This document shows, in pieces, positions 53,714 through 63,032 of a stretch of 64,000 nt of DNA. Under the pieces are notes generated by a model that did not search any database, had not been told where the DNA came from, and saw only the letters and a list, made by a program, of their open reading frames with translations. This DNA comes from CG2-30-36-16 sp964372115 (GTDB lineage: Bacteria; Bacteroidota; Ignavibacteria; Ignavibacteriales; Ignavibacteriaceae). Position 1 is the stretch's first letter, and every line of letters begins with the position of its first letter. The translations under genes were made by a program, and so were the position numbers. The stretch is taken from assembly GCA_964372115.1 (NCBI GenBank), contig CAYJPN010000029.1, positions 3,667 through 67,666 of the forward strand, read 5' to 3'.

Positions 53714-55114
53714 ATGAATAAAAAATCGAGAATTTTAATAATAGATGATGAAACAGAAATGCTTTCTGCCTGCGCACAAATTGTTTCAATCCTCGGTAAA
53801 GAGCCCGTACCGGTTTCGGATGTAAAAAAAGCGTTAAAAAAATTAGAGGACGAAGAATACGATTTAATATTTTGCGATTTATTGATGCCGGAACATGACG
53901 GCATGCAGGTTTTGGAAATTTGTCAAAAACTTGCACCGAATACGCCGGTGGTTATTTTTACAGCTTACGGAACAATAGACAGAGCCGTTACAGCGATGAA
54001 AGCGGGCGCGTTTGATTTTATTGAAAAACCATTTGATGTAAATAATCTGAAAATAGTTATAGAAAAGGGGTTGCGACAAAGAAATTTATTAAGAGAAAGA
54101 TTAAACTTAATAAACCAGTTAGAGACCAAATATCATTTCGATAATATTGTGGGACGGAGCGCCGCAATGAGGGAAGTTTATGAAATGATTGAAACAGTTT
54201 CAAAAAGCGATGCAAATATTTTGATAACCGGAGAAAGCGGGACAGGGAAAGAACTTATTGCACGCTCAATTCATGCGCACAGCGGGCGCAAAACAAAGGC
54301 GTTTGTCCCTGTTAATTGCGGCGCCTTTCCCGAAAATCTTTTTGAGGCGGAACTATTCGGTTATGAAAAAGGAGCTTTTACCGGCGCATCTCATCGGAAG
54401 ATCGGATTAATAGAGTACGCTGATGCCGGTACCTTTTTTCTAGATGAAGTTTGTGAATTGCCGTTAAATCTTCAAACAAAACTATTGCGTACACTGCAGG
54501 ACCAAAAATTGAGACGTGTAGGCGGCAACGAATTAATCCAGGTAAATGTAAGGTTAATTTCTGCAACAAATAGAAATGTTGAACAGGCGCTGCATGAAGA
54601 AACATTGCGTAAAGATTTTTATTACCGTTTGAACGTTATTAATATCCATATTCCAGCGTTGCGTAACAGAAAAGAAGACATCAGGCTTCTTGCCGAGCAC
54701 TTTCTAAAAAAATATCTCGGATCATCAGCAAAAGAAATTACCGGTTTTACAGACGACGTAATAGAAACGTTGGAAAATTACAACTGGCCCGGTAATGTAA
54801 GGGAATTAGAGAACATCATCGAAAGAGCTGTTACTCTTTCGAGACAGGAAAAAATTATTTCGAGTGATCTTCCGCCGCATCTATCAAATGATGAACTTCC
54901 TCAAAAATCGTACACCGGAACTTCTTTGACTGAAATAAAGCAACTTGCCGTTGAAGAAATTGAAAAAAAATATCTTTTAACTTTATTAAAAAAGTATCAG
55001 GGAAATGTAACTAATGTTGCAAAAGAAGCAGGGCTAACAAGAAGACATATCTACCGCCTTATAAATGCTTATCATATAAATCCCAATGTTTGGCGCGAAA
55101 ACAATGAGACCTAA
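53714..55114 (+). CDS. NtrC-family sigma-54 response regulator
   Basis: A 466-residue regulator. The receiver domain has the phosphorylated Asp55 (FCDLLMPEHDG) and Lys in IEKPFD. The AAA+ domain has Walker A GESGTGKE and the sigma-54 contact motif GAFTGA. DEVCEL is the Walker B region, where the usual AE is VC. The C-terminus is a Fis-type helix-turn-helix (VAKEAGLTRRHIYRLIN). It lies directly after the heme-motif kinase and is very likely its partner. The two tandem repeats just downstream (55121-55156) are candidate binding sites. Confidence 0.96.
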   Translation: MNKKSRILIIDDETEMLSACAQIVSILGKEPVPVSDVKKALKKLEDEEYDLIFCDLLMPEHDGMQVLEICQKLAPNTPVVIFTAYGTIDRAVTAMKAGAFDFIEKPFDVNNLKIVIEKGLRQRNLLRERLNLINQLETKYHFDNIVGRSAAMREVYEMIETVSKSDANILITGESGTGKELIARSIHAHSGRKTKAFVPVNCGAFPENLFEAELFGYEKGAFTGASHRKIGLIEYADAGTFFLDEVCELPLNLQTKLLRTLQDQKLRRVGGNELIQVNVRLISATNRNVEQALHEETLRKDFYYRLNVINIHIPALRNRKEDIRLLAEHFLKKYLGSSAKEITGFTDDVIETLENYNWPGNVRELENIIERAVTLSRQEKIISSDLPPHLSNDELPQKSYTGTSLTEIKQLAVEEIEKKYLLTLLKKYQGNVTNVAKEAGLTRRHIYRLINAYHINPNVWRENNET

Positions 55115-55120
55115 AATTTT

Positions 55121-55156
55121 TTAGTGTGACATTTTTAGGATATTAGTGTGACATTT
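55121..55156 (+). promoter_or_regulatory. Two 14-bp direct repeats, putative enhancer sites for the NtrC-type regulator
   Basis: TTAGTGTGACATTT occurs at 55121-55134 and again at 55143-55156, identical, 22 bp apart start to start, which is two helical turns. They lie about 140 bp upstream of a sigma-54-like promoter and directly after the activator gene. Confidence 0.65.
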
Positions 55157-55286
55157 ATGGCTCATATTAGCTTTCTTGTTATGTCGCATAGTTTTATCGC
55201 CATTCAAAAAAGATAATTTCATTTCATTTTCTTCAAAATTTAGAACTTTCCAATAAATACTTAATCCCGCATGTTTTTTTTATCAC

Positions 55287-55302
55287 TGGTACGCTTTGTG
55301 CG
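55287..55302 (+). promoter_or_regulatory. Sigma-54-like promoter of the cytochrome gene group
   Basis: TGGTACG-N4-GTGCG, with GG at 55288-55289 and GC at 55300-55301 separated by exactly 10 bp, the invariant sigma-54 spacing. The expected transcript start is near 55313, so the leader before the ATG at 55323 would be only about 10 nt. Confidence 0.6.
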
Positions 55303-55322
55303 TATTCATAAAAAAAATGTAA

Positions 55323-55703
55323 ATGAAAATGCGCTCTGGAATAATATATAGCCTGGATCAAGATGTAATAGAAACTTTTTTCGATGCCTGTTCTGAGGTT
55401 GGAGTCGGATTAATAAAAAAAGATGATTTCACAAATTTTATCTTCGAACTTCAACACGATAAACATGATCTGATTGTTTTTGATTCCGACGTTGCATTTG
55501 AAGGCTGTCTTCAGCATGTAAAAATTATAAAAAAAATTAAACCGAAAACTCCCCTTATGGTAATCTCCGGTGATATCGAAAAAATAGACGGCGGGAAAAT
55601 ATATGAAGAAGGCATCTTCCATCTTGCCCAAAAACCGGTTGATAAAAATAATATTAAAGAAATTGTTTCCGCCTGCATTAATACTTTGAAAAATAGAGGA
55701 TAA
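55323..55703 (+). CDS. Single-domain receiver-like protein
   Basis: A 126-residue protein that folds like a response-regulator receiver: YSLDQD acidic start, the candidate phospho-Asp in LIVFDSDV, MVISGD with the Ser, and the conserved Lys in AQKPVD. There is no output domain, so it would act by binding another protein. It is the first gene after the sigma-54-like promoter and precedes the Rieske gene by 52 bp, so it may feed back on the upstream kinase or regulate the complex. Sequence similarity to typical receivers is low. The second ATG at 55329 is an alternative start. Confidence 0.7.
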   Translation: MKMRSGIIYSLDQDVIETFFDACSEVGVGLIKKDDFTNFIFELQHDKHDLIVFDSDVAFEGCLQHVKIIKKIKPKTPLMVISGDIEKIDGGKIYEEGIFHLAQKPVDKNNIKEIVSACINTLKNRG

Positions 55704-55755
55704 AAATGATCTATACTTTTTATAAAAAATTGGTGACACTAAAAGGAACTACCTT

Positions 55756-56214
55756 ATGGATATAAAAGACATTGTAAGCATTGAGAAAAAAAGCCGAAAG
55801 GACTTCTTGAGACTTTTTCTTACGGGAGGGTTGATGGGATTTGGGGCAATAACAATCTATCCTATTGTCTCATTTCTTAAGCCTCCAAAACAAACTGAAG
55901 TAGAAGTAACAAGTGTGGTTGTCGGTAAAGTAGATGAAATAAAACCGGGTGAATCCAAAATAATACGTTTTGGGAAAAAGCCTGTAATTATTATCCGAAC
56001 CAATGATGGTAAATTTACTGCGCTCTCGGCAACTTGCACACATCTTGATTGCACTGTGCAGTACAAAAATGATGAAAAAATTATTTGGTGCGCTTGCCAT
56101 AACGGCAAATACGATTTGTACGGTAAAAATATTTCTGGTCCGCCCCCAAGCCCTTTAACCAAGTTTAATGTTATAATAAAAAATGACGAACTAATTGTTT
56201 CAAAAGTAGCGTAA
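55756..56214 (+). CDS. Rieske iron-sulfur protein
   Basis: A 152-residue Rieske subunit of a quinol-oxidising bc-type complex. An N-terminal basic stretch (KKSRKDFLRLFLTGG) leads into one membrane helix. The 2Fe-2S ligands are in CTHLDC (residues about 95-100) and CACHNGKYD, and the Pro loop is SGPPPSPL. The N-terminus has KKSRKDFLR in place of a strict twin-arginine motif. The ATG has AAGGAAC upstream. The cytochrome b gene follows after 6 bp. Confidence 0.95.
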   Translation: MDIKDIVSIEKKSRKDFLRLFLTGGLMGFGAITIYPIVSFLKPPKQTEVEVTSVVVGKVDEIKPGESKIIRFGKKPVIIIRTNDGKFTALSATCTHLDCTVQYKNDEKIIWCACHNGKYDLYGKNISGPPPSPLTKFNVIIKNDELIVSKVA

Positions 56215-56220
56215 TGCCTT

Positions 56221-57297
56221 ATGGGAAATAAAATAAAAAACATATATAGCTGGATCGACAGTCGTTTACAACTCGGTGACCTTGTAAAATTCATGAGTAA
56301 AAAATATGTGCCCGTACATCGAAATTCAATTTGGTACTATTTCGGCGGAGTATCTTTATTCTTTTTTATAATTCAGGTTGTTACCGGTATTCTTCTTTTG
56401 TTTTACTACAAAGGAAGTTCTGATTTAGCTTACGAGAGTATCCACTTTATTATGTCCAAAGTTCAATTCGGCTGGCTCATCAGATCTATACACAGTTGGT
56501 CAGCAAACTTGTTTATTCTAAGTGTGTTTATTCACATGTTCAGCGTGTTTTTCGAAAAATCATACCGCAAACCAAGAGAGATGACCTGGATAACCGGTGT
56601 CTTTATGTTCGTTCTTTCACTTGCATTCGGTTTCAGCGGTTACCTTCTTCCCTGGAACGAATTAGCATATTTTGCCACGAAGGTAGGAACCGATATTGTC
56701 GGCGCTGTTCCGTTCGTTGGTGAAACACTAAAATATTTTCTCAGAGGCGGCGATGATGTAACCGGCGCAACACTTTCGAGATTTTTTGGATTCCACGTCG
56801 CACTTTTCCCTGGTATTTTTACATTCCTGCTGATTATTCATCTGTTGCTTGTTCAAAGGCAGGGGATGAGTGAACCGATGCACTTAGAAAATTCAAAAAG
56901 CGATGATAAAAAAACGATGCCCTTTTTCCCGAATTTTATGCTAAGGGATCTTTTGTTGTGGCTTATTGTTTTAAATATTCTTGCTATTCTTGCTGTATTT
57001 TTTCCCGCAGAACTCGGGATGAAAGCCGATCCGCTTGCATCGGCGCCTGCCGGTATAAGACCGGAATGGTATTTTCTATTTATGTTTCAGACTCTCAAAT
57101 TAATCCCCGCTCACGTTTTATTTATCGAAGGGGAAGTTTTGGGTGTTTTGATGTTTGGACTTGCAGGTGTTTTATGGCTGCTCGTTCCTTTCTGGGATAG
57201 GAAAAGTTCTGCGGGCAAACAAAACCGGATGATAAATTACATCGGAATTTTTTGCGTCCTCTTTATTATTATTCTAACTATAATCGGATGGGCTTGA
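56221..57297 (+). CDS. Cytochrome b, b6/subunit IV fused type
   Basis: A 358-residue membrane cytochrome. The heme His pairs are IHSWSANLFILSVFIH (spacing 14) and FHVALFPGIFTFLLIIH (spacing 15); the longer second spacing is the cytochrome b6 type. The C-terminal part carries PEWYFLF of subunit IV. About eight helices are seen. It oxidises quinol with the Rieske protein and passes electrons to the cytochrome c encoded 1 bp downstream. Confidence 0.95.
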   Translation: MGNKIKNIYSWIDSRLQLGDLVKFMSKKYVPVHRNSIWYYFGGVSLFFFIIQVVTGILLLFYYKGSSDLAYESIHFIMSKVQFGWLIRSIHSWSANLFILSVFIHMFSVFFEKSYRKPREMTWITGVFMFVLSLAFGFSGYLLPWNELAYFATKVGTDIVGAVPFVGETLKYFLRGGDDVTGATLSRFFGFHVALFPGIFTFLLIIHLLLVQRQGMSEPMHLENSKSDDKKTMPFFPNFMLRDLLLWLIVLNILAILAVFFPAELGMKADPLASAPAGIRPEWYFLFMFQTLKLIPAHVLFIEGEVLGVLMFGLAGVLWLLVPFWDRKSSAGKQNRMINYIGIFCVLFIIILTIIGWA

Positions 57298-57298
57298 A

Positions 57299-58756
57299 AT
57301 GAAATTTAAAAACGGAAATAAATTATTAATCGCAGTTTTCATTTTCTTTGCGGCTTCATGGTCGTTAGCTGCTGTAGATCAGTGTTTAACTTGCCATAAA
57401 GATCTTGATGACAAACCTTCAAAATTGTTTCTTGAAGATGTACATTATAAAGCCGGATTAACTTGCAGCAGTTGTCATGGCGGTAATTCATCAAAGGATG
57501 ACATGGAGGAAGCGATGAGTCCGTCAAATGGATTTATCGGCGTGCCACGTAGGGATAAAATTTCCGAAGTGTGTTCAAAGTGTCACTCGAATAATGATTA
57601 CATGAAAAAACATAATCCGAATATTCTCACCGGTCAATTTGAAAATTTGAAAGCAAGTGTTCATGGTAAATTATCGCTCGATGGGCGCGGAATGATTGTT
57701 CAGTGCATAACCTGTCATAACGCTCACGGAATAAAAAATGTGCGTGATTCCCGGTCTCCTGTTTATCCAACGAATGTACCCCAGACATGTAACAAATGTC
57801 ATGGCGATGCTTCCTTCATGCAGACTTACAATCCATCACTTACCGTAGATCAGTTAACTAAATATAGGACCAGTGTGCACGGGGTTTTAAACGCAAAAGG
57901 AAATATTAAAACAGCCGAATGCGCAAGCTGCCACGGAAGTCATAATATTTTAACTTCAAAAGATGTAAGATCAAAAGTTTACAAGTTGAATATTCCCGCC
58001 ACTTGCGGTAAATGCCATAGCGACAAGGAATACATGAAAAGTTTTGCCATTCCGACCGATCAACTTGAAAAATATACAAAAAGTGTACACGGGGTAGCAG
58101 TGTTTGAAAAACAGGATTTATCCGCGCCGGTTTGTAATGATTGCCATGGAAACCACGGCGCAACTCCTCCGGGTCTTGAATCAATTTCAAAAGTATGCGG
58201 GACATGCCATGCTCTAAATGCTGAACTCTTTTCTGCAAGCCCTCACAAAAAAGCATTTGATGATAATAGATATCCTGAGTGCGAAACATGCCACGGCAAA
58301 CATGAAATATTTATTGCTGCGGATAAACTTCTCGGAGTAGGGAAGGATGCAGTTTGTATGCAGTGCCATTCCGAAACAAAAAATACCAAAGGTTTTTTTG
58401 TAGCAAAGGAAATGAAAAAACTTATCGATAGTCTTGGTATTTCTGATTCGCTTGCAAAAAATTTCATCTTCCAGGCAGAGCAAAAAGGAATGGATGTGGA
58501 AGAAACAAAATTTAAGATGCGCGAAATTCACCAGGCACGGTTAGAGGCGCGAACAATTGTTCACGCATTTAATAAAGCAAAATTTGAGGCTGTAACATCA
58601 AAAGGTTTCAAAGCCTCGGAAGTAACAATTGGCGAAGCAAAGGCAGCCATAGGTGAGTTTTATTTTCGAAGATACGGTCTGGGAGTAGCGGTTATAATCA
58701 TCTCGCTTCTAATTCTGGGAATATTCTTTTATATAAAAAAAATAGAAAAGCACTAA
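57299..58756 (+). CDS. Membrane-anchored 11-heme cytochrome c
   Basis: A 485-residue exported cytochrome. After the signal peptide there are 11 CxxCH motifs between residues about 29 and 355, among them CLTCH, CSSCH, CSKCH, CITCH, CNKCH, CASCH, CGKCH, CNDCH, CGTCH, CETCH and CMQCH. Many additional His are placed for bis-His ligation. The C-terminus has one membrane helix (GVAVIIISLLILGIFFYI). It takes the place of the usual cytochrome c1 or f next to cytochrome b. Such multiheme bc complexes occur in anaerobic bacteria and link quinol to extracellular or periplasmic acceptors. Confidence 0.95.
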   Translation: MKFKNGNKLLIAVFIFFAASWSLAAVDQCLTCHKDLDDKPSKLFLEDVHYKAGLTCSSCHGGNSSKDDMEEAMSPSNGFIGVPRRDKISEVCSKCHSNNDYMKKHNPNILTGQFENLKASVHGKLSLDGRGMIVQCITCHNAHGIKNVRDSRSPVYPTNVPQTCNKCHGDASFMQTYNPSLTVDQLTKYRTSVHGVLNAKGNIKTAECASCHGSHNILTSKDVRSKVYKLNIPATCGKCHSDKEYMKSFAIPTDQLEKYTKSVHGVAVFEKQDLSAPVCNDCHGNHGATPPGLESISKVCGTCHALNAELFSASPHKKAFDDNRYPECETCHGKHEIFIAADKLLGVGKDAVCMQCHSETKNTKGFFVAKEMKKLIDSLGISDSLAKNFIFQAEQKGMDVEETKFKMREIHQARLEARTIVHAFNKAKFEAVTSKGFKASEVTIGEAKAAIGEFYFRRYGLGVAVIIISLLILGIFFYIKKIEKH

Positions 58757-58788
58757 ACTTTTTAGTTCATTTTTTTTTAAGGTAAGTT

Positions 58789-60423
58789 ATGAGCAACGCA
58801 ACAGACAGCAACGAAATTGCAAAATTAATGGATATGCTTGACGGCGTAGAAAAACGGCTGTCGACTGTTGAAGCAATCGTAAAAAATTCCTATGCTCCTA
58901 AAACTGAAATTCTTAAACCGGTTGCCGCCACGGTTACAAAGGAAAGTAGTGAGGATATTGAATTTAGACTCGGTGAAAAGTGGTTCGGTAAAATTGGAAT
59001 TATTGCTTTTTTGTTAGCCGTTGTTAATTTTTTAGTACTACCGTTTGCAAGCATTCCGCACCACATTATTCTCGGACTCGGTTTTGTAATTGCATTAGGA
59101 TTAATAAGTTCTTCATTTGCCGGGAAAGGGTTATTAAAAACTCTCGCCGGTTACCTTATGGGCAGCGGGTTAATATTGTTATTTATTTCAACCTTAAGGC
59201 TGCACTTTTTTTCTACGGAACCTTTTTTAACGGGTAAAACTACTCTTTTGCTTTTACTTTTTTTTGCAACCGGCATTTCCTTTTTCTTTTCATTAAGAAG
59301 AAATTCCAGCCGGCTTACTTCATTGTCGATGTTGTTTTTCTTTTCAACTGCTCTTATTTCAGATGACCCCATTTTAATATTTGCGGCGCTCATCGTCGGA
59401 AGTATAGTAGCAACACTTCTTGATAAAAAGTTTGGCTGGAACGGTATAACCATATTTGCTCTGGTATTAACTTACCTTGTTCACCTTCTCTGGTATTTAA
59501 ATAATCCCGTTCTCGGTAAAGAATTGATGATACTTCAGGAATGGAATCTAAATCTTCTTGTTATTCCGGTTTATATGTTAATTTACGGTGCAGCCAATGC
59601 TGTAAAAAAAGATGAAGCAGCGGATGATTATTATTCGGTGCTTAAAACTATTTTTAATTCGATTGGCGGTTTCGGTCTTTTTATTTTTGTAGCAATTAAT
59701 TCAAATTACAATTATTCAGGGTTACTTGGTCTGCTTCTTTCGATTGTTTTATTTGTCCTTGCGGTTGCACACTGGGCAAACCAAAAGAGTCAGTACTCTA
59801 CATTTTTATACTCAATGCTTGCTTATGCGGCGTTAAGTATTTCTATTTTTATTACGTTCCCTTCACCCGGTTATTTTATCTGGTTATGCTGGCAAAGTCT
59901 CGCGGTTGTTTCAACGGCGCTTTGGTTCAGATCAAAATTTATTGTGGTTGCCAATTTTTTCATTTATGTTTCTCTCGTTATAGCTTACGCTGCAAATGCC
60001 GGTGCTGCTTCAATGAGCGCAATTAGTTTTGGTATAGTTGCGTTAATCAGCGCCCGAATAATGAACTGGCAGAAAGAAAGGCTTGAACTTAGAACCGAAA
60101 ATTTACGGTTGGGTTATTTAATAATTGCGTTTTTAACATTGCCATTTGTGTTGTACTCGAACCTTGCTTCCCAGTTTGTAGGTATTTCGTTTATTATCCT
60201 TGCCTTTGGTTATTATCTTATAGGAAAAATAATAAACAATCAAAAATACAGACTGATGGCATCGGGTACGCTTGTACTTTCACTTGTGTATATTTTTATA
60301 TTCGGATTAACAAGTTCCGAAACCACATACAAAATATTTTCGTTTTTACTTGTTAGTGTCGCGCTGATAATTATCTCAGTTGTTTATGCAAAAGTAAGGG
60401 CGAAAGAAAAACCGGAAGAATAA
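58789..60423 (+). CDS. DUF2339-like polytopic membrane protein
   Basis: A 544-residue protein. A cytoplasmic N-terminus includes a coiled coil (LMDMLDGVEKRLSTVEAIV), then the DUF2339-like pattern EFRLGEKWFGKIGIIAFLLAV, then about 14 hydrophobic helices. It lacks heme or metal motifs. It follows the multiheme cytochrome by 32 bp with a good ribosome-binding site (AAGG), so it is likely in the same transcript. The role is not established. Confidence 0.75.
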   Translation: MSNATDSNEIAKLMDMLDGVEKRLSTVEAIVKNSYAPKTEILKPVAATVTKESSEDIEFRLGEKWFGKIGIIAFLLAVVNFLVLPFASIPHHIILGLGFVIALGLISSSFAGKGLLKTLAGYLMGSGLILLFISTLRLHFFSTEPFLTGKTTLLLLLFFATGISFFFSLRRNSSRLTSLSMLFFFSTALISDDPILIFAALIVGSIVATLLDKKFGWNGITIFALVLTYLVHLLWYLNNPVLGKELMILQEWNLNLLVIPVYMLIYGAANAVKKDEAADDYYSVLKTIFNSIGGFGLFIFVAINSNYNYSGLLGLLLSIVLFVLAVAHWANQKSQYSTFLYSMLAYAALSISIFITFPSPGYFIWLCWQSLAVVSTALWFRSKFIVVANFFIYVSLVIAYAANAGAASMSAISFGIVALISARIMNWQKERLELRTENLRLGYLIIAFLTLPFVLYSNLASQFVGISFIILAFGYYLIGKIINNQKYRLMASGTLVLSLVYIFIFGLTSSETTYKIFSFLLVSVALIIISVVYAKVRAKEKPEE

Positions 60424-60508
60424 AAATTTTATGGATTATTGTTGAGTAGTAAGATAGTCCATAATAAATGCTACCAAACTTCTTAGAACAGGTAAGTAGT
60501 ATAAATAG

Positions 60509-60545
60509 TTATTAGGGCGGTTATTGCGCCGCCTTAATAATTTTT
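60509..60545. terminator. Shared terminator between the cytochrome group and purB
   Basis: TTATTAGGGCGG then a TTATTGCG loop then CCGCCTTAATAA followed by TTTTT on the + strand. On the minus strand the flank is also T-rich, so it can end both convergent units. Confidence 0.8.
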
Positions 60546-61842
60546 AATTTTCAACTGTCCTTGCAAAAATTACATCAACATTTTTAAGCATTTCTTTGTT
60601 GTTAAAAATCTTTTTAATGTCTTCGGCAGACAAATACTTTTTTATTTCTTCAGATTTTATCAACTCGTCCTTCAAATTTTTTGTTTTATCTCCCCAAACA
60701 TCCATTGCGCTTGTTTGTACAATTTTATAAGCATCTTCTCGCGAAATGCCGACACTAACAAGCTTGAGAAGAACTGTTTGTGAAAATACTAAGCCGCGTG
60801 TAAGGTTTAAATTGTCAATCATATTCTCGGGGTACACTATCAGATTTTTTATAAGTTTTGTCATAAGGTCGAGCATATAATCTAAGGCAATGCAGCTATC
60901 AGGCACAATTATTCGTTCAACCGATGAGTGGGAAATATCGCGTTCGTGCCAGAGAGCTACGTTTTCTAACGCTGCCATTGCATTTGCGCGCAGCACGCGC
61001 GAAAGACCTGTTATTCGTTCGCTAACAATTGGATTGCGTTTGTGCGGCATGGCTGATGAACCTTTTTGCCCTTTTGAAAAATATTCTTCCGCTTCGAGCA
61101 CTTCAGTTCTTTGCAGATGGCGAATCTCGATTGAGATTTTTTCGAGGGTAGAACCCATTACAGCAAGCGTACTCATAAATTCTGCATGTCGGTCGCGCTG
61201 TATCACCTGTGTTGAAACCGGAGCTGGTTTTAACCCCAACTGCTCACAAACATATTTTTCAATTTCCGGGGAGAGATGCTCAAAGGTACCGACTGCCCCA
61301 GAAATTTGACCAACACTTATTGTTTCAATTGCGGATTCAAGCCTTTTTATATTTCGTTTTATTTCTTCAAACCACAAAGCAAATTTTAAACCCATAGTGG
61401 TTGGTTCGGCGTGTATTCCGTGCGAGCGTCCGACACACAAAGTATACTTATGTTCAAGCGCTCTTTCTTTTAAGGCAGTTTTAACATCGTGCAGTCTTTT
61501 CAGTAATAATTCTCCGGCGCGTTTCATTTGGTACGAAAGTGTTGTGTCGAGAATATCGGAAGAGGTCATACCGTAATGTATATGGCGCGCTTCCGGTCCA
61601 ACATACTCAGCAACGTTCGTTAAAAACGCAATTACATCGTGCTTTGTTGTTTCCTCAATTTCGAGTACTCTATCGATATTGTAATCAGCTTTAGCTTTTA
61701 TCACTTCAACATCTGCTACAGGTATTTCACCTCGTTCACTTCTTGCTTGGCATGCAAATATTTCAATTTTAAGCCATGTGTCGTACTTAAATTTATCTTC
61801 CCATATTTTTCCCATTTCTTTTAATGTATACCGGCTTATCAT
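60544..61842 (-). CDS. purB: Adenylosuccinate lyase
   Basis: A 432-residue enzyme of purine synthesis that releases fumarate in two steps. The superfamily signature is GSSAMPHKRNPI at about residue 265-276, with HYGMTSSDILDTTLS and GRSHGIHAEPTTMG as the other two active-site regions. Length matches the Bacillus-type enzyme. It overlaps the upstream protease gene by 4 bp (start within its stop), so the three minus-strand genes plsY, htrA and purB form one unit. Confidence 0.97.
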   Translation of the reverse strand: MISRYTLKEMGKIWEDKFKYDTWLKIEIFACQARSERGEIPVADVEVIKAKADYNIDRVLEIEETTKHDVIAFLTNVAEYVGPEARHIHYGMTSSDILDTTLSYQMKRAGELLLKRLHDVKTALKERALEHKYTLCVGRSHGIHAEPTTMGLKFALWFEEIKRNIKRLESAIETISVGQISGAVGTFEHLSPEIEKYVCEQLGLKPAPVSTQVIQRDRHAEFMSTLAVMGSTLEKISIEIRHLQRTEVLEAEEYFSKGQKGSSAMPHKRNPIVSERITGLSRVLRANAMAALENVALWHERDISHSSVERIIVPDSCIALDYMLDLMTKLIKNLIVYPENMIDNLNLTRGLVFSQTVLLKLVSVGISREDAYKIVQTSAMDVWGDKTKNLKDELIKSEEIKKYLSAEDIKKIFNNKEMLKNVDVIFARTVEN

Positions 61843-63032
61843 TTCATTTTCTCCAATTTCATTTTTTTGTTTAATTCTTCATTATCTCTAAATATTTTTA
61901 CGTTAATCGTCTGCCCGGTTCTAAACTCCTGAAAAACACCCACAAGGGTTTGTTCGTTGTTTATTTTATAACCTTCAACTTCAGTAATTAAATCTCCCAC
62001 TTCTAAACCAGCTTTGGACGCAGGTGATTTAGACAAGACCTGCGTAATGATTACTCCTTTTGTGTTTGTCAATTTGTAATAATTTGCAATTCCTTCATCA
62101 ATAGATTGAATTCTTAGACCGATATCAAAATTTCGGTCTATTGCACCTTTTTCTTTAAGTTCGGTTACTATTTTTTTTACTTTGTTTATGGATATTGCAA
62201 AACCCAAACCGATGCTGCCCTGTGCTCCACCGGCGGTATAAATTAAAGTATTCATTCCAATTACTTCGCCGATGCTGTTAACAAGCGGTCCGCCGCTATT
62301 ACCTCCATTTATTGAAGCATCAGTTTGAAGCATATTTAGATAATACCGGTTATTAATCGGTTCAAGGTTCATATTTGTTGCCGAAATTACACCCACAGTA
62401 ACTGTTGGTTTATCATTTATATCAAACAAACCGAAAGGATTACCGAATGCAATTACCCATTCCCCAATCATGATATCATCGGAATTACCAAGAGTTACAA
62501 AAGGTAGATCATCACCCTCAATTTTTATAAGACAAATATCCGATACCGGATCGCTGCCGATTAGTTTAGCAGGAAAGTGTTTGCCGTTTGTAAGTGTAAC
62601 TGTTATTTCGGATGCGTTTCCGGCAACATGGTCGTTTGTTAAAATATATCCGTCCGGCGAAATGATGTATCCGGAGCCAAGACTTTTTACTTTCCGGTTA
62701 TTGTTACCCCGGTTTCCAAAAAATTGGCGGAAGAATGGGTCATCAAAAAAAGAACCGAAGGGGTCGCGGTACTGCTGAATTTCTGTTACTGTGATTCCTA
62801 CAACGGCAGGGCTAACTGTTTGGACAGTTTCGGTAATAATGTTTTTTCGTGAATCGTAAAGCGCCTGATTATTCACTAATTTTTGCTGGTATCCTGTAAG
62901 CACTAACGAGCTATCCTTTTTCGCCTCAGAAAAAATGGGTGAGTCGTTGTTTCTATCCAAAAAATAAACTACCGCGCCGGCGGCAAATAAAAAAATAAAT
63001 GAAGCGGTTAGTATTTTTCCAAATTTATTCAT
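61839..63032 (-). CDS. HtrA/DegP-type periplasmic serine protease with one PDZ domain
   Basis: A 397-residue exported trypsin-like protease. An N-terminal signal anchor (ILTASFIFLFAAGAVVYFL) is followed by the catalytic domain: His in GYILTNDHVAGN, Asp in DPVSDICLIK and Ser in INGGNSGGPLVN. One PDZ domain follows (GVIITQVLSKSPASKAGLEVGD). It degrades or refolds damaged envelope proteins. It overlaps plsY by 8 bp and purB by 4 bp. Confidence 0.95.
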   Translation of the reverse strand: MNKFGKILTASFIFLFAAGAVVYFLDRNNDSPIFSEAKKDSSLVLTGYQQKLVNNQALYDSRKNIITETVQTVSPAVVGITVTEIQQYRDPFGSFFDDPFFRQFFGNRGNNNRKVKSLGSGYIISPDGYILTNDHVAGNASEITVTLTNGKHFPAKLIGSDPVSDICLIKIEGDDLPFVTLGNSDDIMIGEWVIAFGNPFGLFDINDKPTVTVGVISATNMNLEPINNRYYLNMLQTDASINGGNSGGPLVNSIGEVIGMNTLIYTAGGAQGSIGLGFAISINKVKKIVTELKEKGAIDRNFDIGLRIQSIDEGIANYYKLTNTKGVIITQVLSKSPASKAGLEVGDLITEVEGYKINNEQTLVGVFQEFRTGQTINVKIFRDNEELNKKMKLEKMK

